Shown: piece by piece, positions 22,410-30,172 of the stretch
Layout: each line of letters opens with the position of its first letter
Position numbering within the stretch: the stretch's first letter is position 1
Assembly (NCBI GenBank): GCA_963720735.1
Contig: CAVRGL010000006.1
Span: 124,001-188,000 of the forward strand
DNA from: JBBRHQ01 sp963720735
Lineage (GTDB): Bacteria > Actinomycetota > Thermoleophilia > Solirubrobacterales > 70-9
Length of the DNA: 64,000 nt
Reading direction: 5' to 3'
Position numbers and translations under genes: made by a program
The notes under the pieces: model-generated
The model's database searches: none
Told to the model about the DNA's origin: nothing
Seen by the model: only the letters and a program-made list of their open reading frames with translations

Positions 22410-23435
22410 CTAGGCGGAGGCGGACCCGGCTACCTCGGGTCGGGAGGCCTCTCCGAGCGGGTGGTGGCAGGCGGCCAGATGCCCGTCGGGGCCGTGGGGC
22501 TTCAGCTCGGGCTCCTCGGTCGAGCAGATCTCGGTCGCCCGCGGACAGCGGGTGTGGAAGCGGCAGGCGGAGGGCGGGTCGATCGGGCTGGGGACGTCAC
22601 CCTCGAGGACGATCTGCTCCCGGGCACGGTTCTCGCGCGGGTCGGGGATCGGGACGGCGGAGAGCAGCGCCGCGGTGTAGGGGTGGACCGGGTGGGAATA
22701 GAGGCGGTCAGCCGGGGCATTCTCGACCACCTTTCCCAGGTACATCACTGCGATCCGGTCGGAGACGTGGCGCACCACGCCGAGGTCGTGAGCGACGAAG
22801 ACGTAGGTCAGGCCGAACTCGTCCTGGAGATCGTCGAGGAGGTTGATGATCTGCGCCTGGATCGAGACGTCGAGGGCCGATACAGGCTCGTCGGCGACGA
22901 TCAGCTTCGGGCGCAGGGCGAGCGCCCTGGCTATTCCGATCCGCTGCCGCTGCCCGCCGGAGAACTCGTGTGGGTAGCGGTTGTAGTGCTCGGAGGAGAG
23001 CCCGACCCGTTCGAGCAGGGACTGGACCTGGTCTCTCAGCTCGCCGCCGGAGGCGATGCCCTGGCGTCGCAGCGGGTCGCCGACTATCTGCCCGACCCGC
23101 TTGCGGGGGTTGAGCGAGGCGAAGGGGTCCTGGAAGATCATCTGCATCTCGCGGCGCAGGGGGCGGAGCTCTCGGTGCGAGAGGCCGGCGATCTCGCGCC
23201 CCTCGAAGCGGACCGATCCGGAGGTCGGCCTCAGCAGCTGCAGGACGGTCCGGCACAGGGTCGACTTGCCGCAACCCGATTCGCCGACCAGGCCCAGGGT
23301 TTCGCCCGGCTGCACGCTGAAGCTGACGTCGTCCACTGCCTGAACGCGGGCCACCTCGCGCTCGATCAGCAGCCCCTTTTTGATCGGGAAGTGCTTGACG
23401 AGGTCGGTGACCTCGAGCAGTGGCTCGGCCGCCAT
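22410..23435 (-). CDS. dppF: Oligopeptide/dipeptide ABC transporter ATP-binding protein (DppF/OppF)
   Basis: 341 residues. Walker A GESGCGKST, Q-loop MIFQDPFASLNP, signature FSGGQRQRIGIARAL, Walker B LIVADEPVSALDVS and the switch HDLGVV are intact. The C-terminal region contains a cysteine cluster (ACRFHTRCPRATEIC) of the oligopeptide_HPY domain, which binds a 4Fe-4S cluster in family members. Encoded last in the importer operon; its ATG shares one or more bases with the stop of the DppD gene. Together with DppD it forms the cytosolic ATPase pair energising peptide import. Confidence 0.93.
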   Translation of the reverse strand: MAAEPLLEVTDLVKHFPIKKGLLIEREVARVQAVDDVSFSVQPGETLGLVGESGCGKSTLCRTVLQLLRPTSGSVRFEGREIAGLSHRELRPLRREMQMIFQDPFASLNPRKRVGQIVGDPLRRQGIASGGELRDQVQSLLERVGLSSEHYNRYPHEFSGGQRQRIGIARALALRPKLIVADEPVSALDVSIQAQIINLLDDLQDEFGLTYVFVAHDLGVVRHVSDRIAVMYLGKVVENAPADRLYSHPVHPYTAALLSAVPIPDPRENRAREQIVLEGDVPSPIDPPSACRFHTRCPRATEICSTEEPELKPHGPDGHLAACHHPLGEASRPEVAGSASA

Positions 23436-24514
23436 CAGGGCCCCGCTCCGAGGCCGATGCGCCCATCGACGTTGCGGCGCTCCAGCTTCGTTTCGGTGGA
23501 CAGCCAGCAGCGGTCCAGATGGCCCGGCGAGTCAGGCAGCCGCGCCTCCAGTTCGGGCAGCTCGGTGCAGCGGTCGAAAGCGTGCGGGCAGCGCGGGCCG
23601 AAGGCGCATCCCCGCGGCGGGTCAACGAGCGAGGGCGGCAGCCCCTTGATCTGCGGCAGGCGTCGCGGGCGCGGCCGGTCGAGTCGGGTCAGCGACCCGA
23701 GCAGGCCCCAGGTGTAGGGATGCTGGGGGTCGTAGAAGATTTCGTCGAGGGTTCCGTGCTCCACCACCCGCCCGGCGTACATGACGATGACGCGATCGGC
23801 GATCTCCGCGACCACTCCCAGGTCGTGGGTGATAAGGATCACTGCCAGGCCGCGCTCCCGGTTGAGCTCCTCGAGCAGCCGGATGATCTGGGCCTGAATG
23901 GTCACGTCGAGCGCGGTCGAGGGCTCGTCGGCGATCAGCAGGCTCGGCTCCAGCGCCAGTCCCATGGCGATCATCGCCCGCTGGCGCATTCCCCCCGAAA
24001 ACTCGTGCGGGTAGTTGTCGACTCGTTTCTCGGGTGCCGGGATGCCCACGGCGGCGAGCATCTCGATCGCCCGCCCTCGCGCCTCCTCTGCAGAGACCTT
24101 CTCGTGGGCGCGGATCGCCTCGACGATCTGCCTGCCGACCCGGTATACGGGGTTGAGCGAGGTCATGGGGTCCTGGAAGATCATCGCGATCTCGCTGCCG
24201 CGGATGTCCTGGAGCTCGGCGTCGCGCAGGCCGGTCAGCTCCCTGTCGCGAAACCGGATCGAGCCGTTGATATGGGCATTGGGCGAGCGGGTCAGGCCCA
24301 TGATCGTCTGCGCGGTGACGCTCTTCCCCGATCCCGATTCGCCGACGATCGCCACTATCTCGCTCGGGCCGACCTCGAAGGAGACACCCTGCACTGCCTG
24401 CAGCAGGCCATCCTCGGTACTGAAGCCGACGCTCAAGTTGGTGACCTGCAGCAGCCTGTCGCCCGCGATCGTCGCGCCGAGCGGGCGGCCATCGCTGTCG
24501 GGGATGGCGCTCAC
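23435..24514 (-). CDS. dppD: Oligopeptide/dipeptide ABC transporter ATP-binding protein (DppD/OppD)
   Basis: 359 residues from the GTG at 24514, which overlaps the upstream permease stop by four bases (GTGA). Walker A GESGSGKSV, Q-loop MIFQDPMTSLNP, signature FSGGMRQRAMIAMGL, Walker B LLIADEPSTALDVT and HDLGVV are all present; a C-terminal Cys cluster (GCAFGPRCPHAFDRC) matches the oligopeptide_HPY domain. Partner of DppF. A much longer in-frame opening reaches 24949 but reads through the permease gene and is not coding. Confidence 0.93.
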   Translation of the reverse strand: MSAIPDSDGRPLGATIAGDRLLQVTNLSVGFSTEDGLLQAVQGVSFEVGPSEIVAIVGESGSGKSVTAQTIMGLTRSPNAHINGSIRFRDRELTGLRDAELQDIRGSEIAMIFQDPMTSLNPVYRVGRQIVEAIRAHEKVSAEEARGRAIEMLAAVGIPAPEKRVDNYPHEFSGGMRQRAMIAMGLALEPSLLIADEPSTALDVTIQAQIIRLLEELNRERGLAVILITHDLGVVAEIADRVIVMYAGRVVEHGTLDEIFYDPQHPYTWGLLGSLTRLDRPRPRRLPQIKGLPPSLVDPPRGCAFGPRCPHAFDRCTELPELEARLPDSPGHLDRCWLSTETKLERRNVDGRIGLGAGP

Positions 24515-25485
24515 GCCATCTCCGCCGCCGTGCCGAGACGGATCCGTGGGTCCAGGTAGGCGTAGGCGATGTCGACCAGCGCGTTGAAGAAGACGACGAA
24601 GAAGGCGCCGAACAGGGTCACCGCCATGATCGGCGGCAGGTCCTGGTTGCCGATTGACTGCGCCGCGTACTGGCCGACCCCGTTGAGGTTGAAAATCAAC
24701 TCGGTGATCAGCGCTCCACCGCCGATCACCGCGGCGAAATCGAGCCCGAACAGAGTGACGATCGGGATCAGCGCGTTTCGCAGCACGTGCCGAGTCCGGA
24801 CCTGGTGCTCGTCGAGTCCCTTGGCCCGCGCCGCCCGCACGTAATCCTCGTTCATCACATCGAGCATGTTGGAGCGCAGCACGCGGCTGTAGAAGCCGAC
24901 GAACAGCACCGCCAGGGTGGTCCAGGGCAGGATCAGGTGCACGAACCACTCCCAGGGATCGTTCTGTATCGGGACGTAGTCGCCGTTCGGGAAGATCGGG
25001 ATCTTCTGGCTGAAGTAGACGATCAGGATCGCCGCCAGCCAGAACACCGGTAACGAGATCCCGGCCAGGGCGAGGATCGTCAGGGCGCGGTCGGTGATGC
25101 GACCGGCGTGAACGGCAGACAGATAGCCGAAGAGAATGCCGAACCCCATCCAGATGATCGCCGCTCCGATGCAGAGCGAGAAGGTCGCCGGGATGCCCTG
25201 CTTGATCTGGTCCATGACGTTGAGCTGGCTCTGGTAGGAGACCAGGGTCCCGGAGAAGACCTGCTTCATCATCGTCCAGTACTGCTCGGGCAACGACTTG
25301 TCGAAGCCGAAGTCCTTTCTCACGTTGGCAATCAGCTGCGGGGTGGCGTTCTTGCCGGCGATCCGCCGAGCGGCGGCGTCGGTCCCGCCGCCGGGCAGGA
25401 CGTTGAAGATCAGGAAGACGAGCACCGAGACCGCGAACAGGACGAGCACCATCCGCACAAGGCGCCTGGCGATGAACGGCCCCAT
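24511..25485 (-). CDS. dppB: Oligopeptide ABC transporter permease (DppB/OppB)
   Basis: 324 residues with six predicted membrane segments. It begins FIARRLVRMVLVLFAVSVLVF, the usual first helix of DppB, followed by an external loop of ~80 residues and the conserved cytoplasmic EAA-type loop near MNEDYVRAARAKGLDEHQV, which contacts the ATPase. The end DIAYAYLDPRIRLG is typical. Its ATG overlaps the DppC stop by one base (TGATG). It forms the channel heterodimer with DppC. Confidence 0.93.
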   Translation of the reverse strand: MGPFIARRLVRMVLVLFAVSVLVFLIFNVLPGGGTDAAARRIAGKNATPQLIANVRKDFGFDKSLPEQYWTMMKQVFSGTLVSYQSQLNVMDQIKQGIPATFSLCIGAAIIWMGFGILFGYLSAVHAGRITDRALTILALAGISLPVFWLAAILIVYFSQKIPIFPNGDYVPIQNDPWEWFVHLILPWTTLAVLFVGFYSRVLRSNMLDVMNEDYVRAARAKGLDEHQVRTRHVLRNALIPIVTLFGLDFAAVIGGGALITELIFNLNGVGQYAAQSIGNQDLPPIMAVTLFGAFFVVFFNALVDIAYAYLDPRIRLGTAAEMA

Positions 25486-26582
25486 CAGGCGCCCCCCTCC
25501 TTGATCTCGACCTGCCCGCCGCGTGCCCGGACGGTGATCTTCGACTTCGGGTCGAGGGCGTCGCGGAGGCCGTCGCCGAAGACGTTCAGGGCGAGCACGG
25601 TCAGCAGAATCATCAGGCCGGGGATGGTCACCAGCTGGGGCTGGCTGGTGAGCAGCGAGAAGCCCTGCGAGGACATCGAGCCCCAGGAGGAGGTCGGGGG
25701 TCGCACCCCCGCGCCGAGGAAGGAGAGCGCCGACTCGAACAGCATGTTGGCGGCGATGTTGAGGGTGAAGAAGACGATGATCGTCGACCAGAGGTTGGGC
25801 AGCAGCTCGCCGAACATGATCCGCAGCGAGCCCGCCCCCTGGGCGGTGGCGGCCTCGATGAACTCCTTCTGGCGCAGCCCAAGCACCTCGCCGCGGATCG
25901 GACGCAGCATGTAGGGCGTGGAGACGAAGCCGATGATCAGGATCGGTATCCAGATCGAGTTGCCGGGAATCGTGATCGGCCCCAGCTGCAAGCCCGGCCC
26001 GATCGATAAGGCGGTGCCCAAGGCGATCCCCAGCAGCAGCACCGGGAAGGCCCAGATCACGTCCATGATCGCCCCGATCACCGCGTCCAGCTTGCCGCCG
26101 TAGAAGCCCGCCAGGAGCCCGAAGACGACGGCGAGCCCGGTGGTGATCAGGGCCGAGACGATCCCGATGAACAGCGAGATCCGCCCGCCATACATCAGCC
26201 TCACCATCTCATCGCGGCCGAGGGTGCCATCGGCGCCGAGGAAGAACTTTCCGCCGGCCCCGAAGAAGACCGGGCCGAGAGGCTGCCCGTCGAGGCTGAC
26301 GACGTCCTTCTTCTTGCCGTCGACGGTGATTTTCTCGGTCGTATGGGTCGTATCGGGCCCGGTGTGGGCCACATTGTCCGCCCACAGCGGCGCCGCCAGC
26401 ACGAAGACGACGATCAGCACGAACAGTCCGAGGAAGGCGAGCGCGACGCGGTTGCGGCGCAGGCGGCGCCAGGCCAGATACCAGGGGCTGCGGCCCTCGA
26501 AGGCGCCGCTCTCCGCGGCTTCGCCGTCGCCGATCGGCAGGGTCTCGGGCTCGATCGATGTGTCGGCGTAGGGCTCGGGCAT
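25485..26582 (-). CDS. dppC: Oligopeptide ABC transporter permease (DppC/OppC)
   Basis: 365 residues. An N-terminal cytoplasmic tail, WRRLRRNRVALAFLGLFVL as first helix, a ~70-residue external insertion, and a five-helix permease core with RQKEFIEAATAQGAGSLRI as the EAA loop. The C-terminus GDGLRDALDPKSK is characteristic. The 142-base gap to the upstream substrate-binding protein gene holds an RNA hairpin that could adjust its expression relative to the binding protein. Confidence 0.93.
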   Translation of the reverse strand: MPEPYADTSIEPETLPIGDGEAAESGAFEGRSPWYLAWRRLRRNRVALAFLGLFVLIVVFVLAAPLWADNVAHTGPDTTHTTEKITVDGKKKDVVSLDGQPLGPVFFGAGGKFFLGADGTLGRDEMVRLMYGGRISLFIGIVSALITTGLAVVFGLLAGFYGGKLDAVIGAIMDVIWAFPVLLLGIALGTALSIGPGLQLGPITIPGNSIWIPILIIGFVSTPYMLRPIRGEVLGLRQKEFIEAATAQGAGSLRIMFGELLPNLWSTIIVFFTLNIAANMLFESALSFLGAGVRPPTSSWGSMSSQGFSLLTSQPQLVTIPGLMILLTVLALNVFGDGLRDALDPKSKITVRARGGQVEIKEGGA

Positions 26583-26673
26583 CAGTGAGACCGCTCTCCG
26601 CGAATCCCCATCGACCTCAGACTATCGCCCGGGCCCGGCCGGCAAGCCGGGGTTGCAGGGGCGAATGGTGCTC

Positions 26674-26701
26674 GGAGGAGAGGACCCATGTCCCCTCCTC
26701 C
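26674..26701 (-). promoter_or_regulatory. Intercistronic hairpin between dppA and dppC
   Basis: Arms 26690-26701 and 26674-26685, 12 bp with a 4-base loop. Read on the minus strand the only non-Watson-Crick pair is G-U, whereas on the plus strand it would be A-C, so the structure suits the dpp mRNA. It lies 24 bases after the dppA stop. Such hairpins often protect the binding-protein mRNA or dampen downstream expression. Confidence 0.65.
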
Positions 26702-26724
26702 TCCCGGCTCGATTCCCTCGCGGC

Positions 26725-28359
26725 CTACTTGAACTGGAAGCTCGTGTAGTCCATCTCGAAGGTCGGGTTCCAGATCACCTTGTCGAAGTTGATGTCGCTC
26801 GACACGAACAGGGCCAGTACCCGGTTGCCGTATGGGGCCCAGACGGCCTGCTTCATGAACTCCTTGTCGAGGGTCGCGTACTGGTCCTCGATCTTCGGGG
26901 TCAGCTGCCCCTTTGCCAGCTCGGTGATCTTCTTGTTCAGGGACGGCGTGTTGTTCTGCGAGAACACCTCGTTGTTCGTCGGCAGGATGTTCTCGCCGTT
27001 CAGCAGGATGTCGAAGAAATCATTCGGGTGCGGATAGTCCTGGAACCAGTCGGTCCACCCGATATCGAGATCCGGAGTGCTGGTGTTGCCGATCACCGTG
27101 AAGTAGTTGTCGGCGCTGATCTGCTTCAGCTGGGCGTTGAAGCCGAGCTTCTTCAGCACGTCCTGCAGGTAGGCACCGGCGCTGTCATTGGGGCTCTCGT
27201 CATCGGTCCAGACGGTGATGTCCTTGTCCTTGACGCCCGATTCGGCGATCAGCTGCTTCGCCTTGGTCATGTTGTGCGGGTAGAGGACGTACTTCTTGTA
27301 GCCCGGGAAGTTGGGCGGCAGGATCTGCTGGGTCGGCTCCAGCTGGCCGCTGTAGATCCGCACCAGTGCCTGCGGGTCGACCGCGTAATTGATCGCCTGC
27401 CGGACCTTCAGGTTGCTGAAGGTCGGGCTGTTGTAGTTCATCCAGTAGTAGTAGGTCGAGGGCGAGTCCTCGAGCCGGAACTGGGTGCCCTCGTACTTCG
27501 ACTTGATCTCCGCGTAGCGGTCGGGCGGCGGCGGGTTGTACATGTTGTTGATCGTGCCGTTGAGAACGTCGTCGACCTGGGCCGAGTCGTTCTTGTTGAT
27601 CTGCAGCTCGATCTTGTCGACATGGCCGCTCGGGATGCCGTCGAGGATCTTGGCGTTGTTCTTCGCCCACTCCGGGTTGCGCTCTTGCGTGAAGCCGGTG
27701 CGGGGGTTGTTGTTGACGAAGGAGTAGGGGCCGGTCGCCGGGATGGGGGTGGCGCTCTGATCCTTCATCGGGGTGTCAGGTGGGACCGGGGCCGTGAACA
27801 GCAGGGCGAGCTCGTTGTTAAACGTGCCTCGCGGCCCCGTCAGGTTGATCGTGATCTTGCCGGTCGCATCGTCGGTCTTGATCCCCGAGATGTCGCCCTT
27901 CTTGGTCTTCTGGAACTGCGCCGCCCCGACGATGCTGGTGAAGAAGCCCGAGCCGCCGGAGTCGAGCACGAACATCCGCTTCACGGCGTAGGCGAAGTCG
28001 CTCGCCTTGACCGGGGTGCCGTCGGAGTACTTGAGGCCCTTGCGCAGCGTCAGCTCATAGGTCTTGCCGCCATTGGTGACCTTGGGCAGGCTCTCCGCGA
28101 GGCCCGGGATCACGGTCGAGCCGGCGGTGCCGGAGGCGTGCTTGTAGGTGAGCAGCGGGATGTAGGTGTTCCACATCTCGGTCAACCCGTCAGCCGTGTA
28201 TGAGAGCTGGGGATCTATGTAGTCGGCGGCGCTGGTGTCCGCCAGCTTAAGAACGCCGCCCTCCTTGCCGGAGCTGGAACTGCTCCCGCAGGCGCCCAGG
28301 ACGAGCGCCGAGGCGACGATCAGCCCGAGCAGGCTGAGAACGGTCCCTAGCTTCTTCAA
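26725..28359 (-). CDS. dppA: Oligopeptide-binding lipoprotein (SBP_bac_5 family)
   Basis: 544 residues. Start is TTG at 28359, decided by GGGAGGT six bases upstream. A lipoprotein signal (LSLLGLIVASALVLGACGSS) with the lipobox LGAC places the mature protein on the outer face of the membrane. The body has the family pattern: YELTLRKGLKYSDGTPVKASDFAYAVKR, ATGPYSF, VRQAINYAVDPQALV and, near the end, DIGWTDWFQDYPHPNDFF. It captures oligopeptides or related solutes and hands them to DppBC. It starts 15 bases after the MFS gene, so the two are probably co-transcribed. Confidence 0.95.
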   Translation of the reverse strand: MKKLGTVLSLLGLIVASALVLGACGSSSSSGKEGGVLKLADTSAADYIDPQLSYTADGLTEMWNTYIPLLTYKHASGTAGSTVIPGLAESLPKVTNGGKTYELTLRKGLKYSDGTPVKASDFAYAVKRMFVLDSGGSGFFTSIVGAAQFQKTKKGDISGIKTDDATGKITINLTGPRGTFNNELALLFTAPVPPDTPMKDQSATPIPATGPYSFVNNNPRTGFTQERNPEWAKNNAKILDGIPSGHVDKIELQINKNDSAQVDDVLNGTINNMYNPPPPDRYAEIKSKYEGTQFRLEDSPSTYYYWMNYNSPTFSNLKVRQAINYAVDPQALVRIYSGQLEPTQQILPPNFPGYKKYVLYPHNMTKAKQLIAESGVKDKDITVWTDDESPNDSAGAYLQDVLKKLGFNAQLKQISADNYFTVIGNTSTPDLDIGWTDWFQDYPHPNDFFDILLNGENILPTNNEVFSQNNTPSLNKKITELAKGQLTPKIEDQYATLDKEFMKQAVWAPYGNRVLALFVSSDINFDKVIWNPTFEMDYTSFQFK

Positions 28360-28374
28360 CTCACGACCTCCCGG

Positions 28375-29718
28375 TCATCTCGATTCCTCATGCGAACTGG
28401 CACCCTCTGTGCGAGGCCCGGTCTCAGCGCGGATCTTCGTTTGCCGGGTTGCCCGCGGACTCAAGTGCACCATAACCTCATCGGCCGCGTCAAGACGCTC
28501 TGCACCTCCTGTGGATAAGCCTTCCCATTTTGTGCCGAGGAAAACCGCCGCGGCCAGGGCAACGATGACGACGCCGGCCCCGGCGACCACGAAGGTTGCC
28601 CGCGGGTCGAACTGGGAGGCGATCAGCCCGCCGACCACGAAGCCGATACCCGGGGTGGCTGACGCGGAGGCCTCGAGCACGCTCATCACCCGGGCCTGCA
28701 TGCTCTCGCTGGTCAGCTCCTGCACCGCGCTGACCACGGAGACCCACTGGACCCCGTTGCCGGTCCCGCCGAGCGCCGCCATCGCGCATGCCGATCCAAG
28801 GGTCGGAGCGGCGGCCATCCCCAGATAGGCGATCCCGATCACCAGGGTGCTGACCAGCAGCAGGAAGCCGAGCCGGGCCCCACGCAGGATCGCGAAGGCG
28901 ACGCTACCGATCACCATCCCGGTTCCCCAGCTGGCCAGCAGCAGGCCGTACCCCGAGTCACCCGCGTCGAGCGTCTTCTTGACGTAGATCACCTCGACGG
29001 GAAGCACGGCGGAGAAGAAGATGAGGGCGATCGCCTGGGCGATCAGAAGCCCCTTCAGCACGACGCGGCCACGGATATAGTGGAGGCCCGCCCGGACCCG
29101 CTGCAGCATCCCCCCGGCCTCGGTCGCCGCCTGGGGGATGCGTCCGGCGCTCAGCAGCAGCCAGGCGATCGCATAGAAGGAGGCGGCGTCGAGGAGGAGC
29201 GCGGAGCGCGCCCCGAAGGCGGCGACGACTACGCCGGCGAGTGCCGGGCCGACCGCGGCCCCCCCGGTGAAGGCGACGTTGAGAATCGCGTTTCCGGCGC
29301 GCAGCTCTCCCGCCGGGGCGAGCAGCGTCGCGGTCACCGATCTGGTCAGGGCGCGGGCGGTCAGCGCCAGCGAGCCGTCGAGCGTCGCCAGGACGACGAC
29401 GACGGGCAGCGAGAAGTTGCTCACCGACAGCGCCAGGGCGCCGAAGGCGATCGCCTCGCCGCAGTAGATCGCCGGGAGCACGTAGCGGGCCCGCCCGCGC
29501 TCAACCCGGGCGGTGAGCAACGGGGTGAACAGCGCCGGCAGGAATCCCGTCCCGAGGAACAGCGCGGTGGTCGCCAGGGCGCTGCCGGTCTCGTCGAAGA
29601 CCAGCAGCGAGAGGGCGACGATCCCCATCCAGTCGCCCAGCTCGTTGACCGCGTAGCTGATCGCAAGCCTGCGGAACAGTGGTCGCCGCAGCGGGTCGCG
29701 GAGGCGTGCCTCAGGCAT
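28375..29718 (-). CDS. MFS transporter (EntS-like MFS_3 family)
   Basis: 447 residues from the ATG at 29718 (a TTG one codon upstream is also open). Ten to twelve hydrophobic segments are visible; the N-terminus RRPLFRRLAISYAVNELGDWM is the typical start of the MFS_3/enterobactin-exporter-like group, with the GTGFLPALFTPLLTARVERG loop between helices 2 and 3. The last ~45 residues are a hydrophilic tail. Family members export siderophores, macrolides or small peptides. First gene of the transcript that continues into the peptide importer, so an export/import pair for a related compound is possible (inference). Confidence 0.85.
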   Translation of the reverse strand: MPEARLRDPLRRPLFRRLAISYAVNELGDWMGIVALSLLVFDETGSALATTALFLGTGFLPALFTPLLTARVERGRARYVLPAIYCGEAIAFGALALSVSNFSLPVVVVLATLDGSLALTARALTRSVTATLLAPAGELRAGNAILNVAFTGGAAVGPALAGVVVAAFGARSALLLDAASFYAIAWLLLSAGRIPQAATEAGGMLQRVRAGLHYIRGRVVLKGLLIAQAIALIFFSAVLPVEVIYVKKTLDAGDSGYGLLLASWGTGMVIGSVAFAILRGARLGFLLLVSTLVIGIAYLGMAAAPTLGSACAMAALGGTGNGVQWVSVVSAVQELTSESMQARVMSVLEASASATPGIGFVVGGLIASQFDPRATFVVAGAGVVIVALAAAVFLGTKWEGLSTGGAERLDAADEVMVHLSPRATRQTKIRAETGPRTEGASSHEESR

Positions 29719-29756
29719 CAAACGGGCTCATTTGCTGGTAGAAGTCATGCATCGAC

Positions 29757-29796
29757 GCACAAGTTTCTCCCGATTTGCACAAGTTCCCGCCGATCT
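29757..29796. repeat. Tandem 20-bp units upstream of MFS gene
   Basis: Two adjacent 20-base units, each starting GCACAAGTT and ending CCGAT plus two bases, at 29757-29776 and 29777-29796 (16 of 20 positions identical). The spacing of two helical turns suggests paired binding sites for a regulator about 40-80 bases upstream of the MFS start. Confidence 0.65.
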
Positions 29797-30086
29797 GTGG
29801 TAAAAAATGCGTAGCAATTGGACAAGCTTCGCTGATCAAGAGCAAGCACTGAGGTCAAAAGAAGGGATTTGGCAATGGGCTGGCGCCGATAGAACTTCAA
29901 AACACCGAACGGTTGTAACAACGTTCGTTCCAGAGCTGGGGCGTCCTGCGCGGGGCGCCCCTTGCTCATTTTCGGGGCCGGCACGCCCGTGCCCTTTGCG
30001 GCACTTCGCGTAGCCACCCCGCTCAGGCTCAAGTCCAGGCGCCGATCTGACGATCTGAATGAATGCGTGCGAGGGGGCAATCGGGC

Positions 30087-30102
30087 TCCCTGCGCGCAGG
30101 GA
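30087..30102. repeat. 16-bp perfect palindrome upstream of HD-GYP gene
   Basis: TCCCTGCGCGCAGGGA reads the same on both strands. It lies about 70 bases before the HD-GYP start and could be an operator. Confidence 0.5.
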
Positions 30103-30172
30103 ACGAGTGCCGGCTTCCGAACCACTACGCACAACGGTGGCGCTGCCCGGGGGCGGCGCGGCCTGACTGCGG

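Larger units (their letters stand above)
29719..30172. other. Long intergenic region, comparatively AT-rich
   Basis: About 450 bases between the divergent MFS and HD-GYP genes with no convincing gene; the 129-codon minus-strand opening here has no recognisable protein character. The stretch 29740-29930 is visibly richer in A/T than its surroundings. Visible structure: tandem 20-bp units at 29757-29796, a tandem CGATCTGA pair at 30043-30058, and the 16-bp palindrome TCCCTGCGCGCAGGGA at 30087-30102. Promoters for both neighbours should lie here. Confidence 0.6.

Noticed and set aside
29906..29927. CGAACG...CGTTCG as a second LexA box
   Set aside because: The arms are 10 bases apart instead of 4, so LexA spacing is wrong.
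29745..30134. 129-codon minus-strand opening in the long intergenic gap
   Set aside because: No recognisable protein pattern, no ribosome-binding site, and it would overlap the tandem repeats and other control elements.
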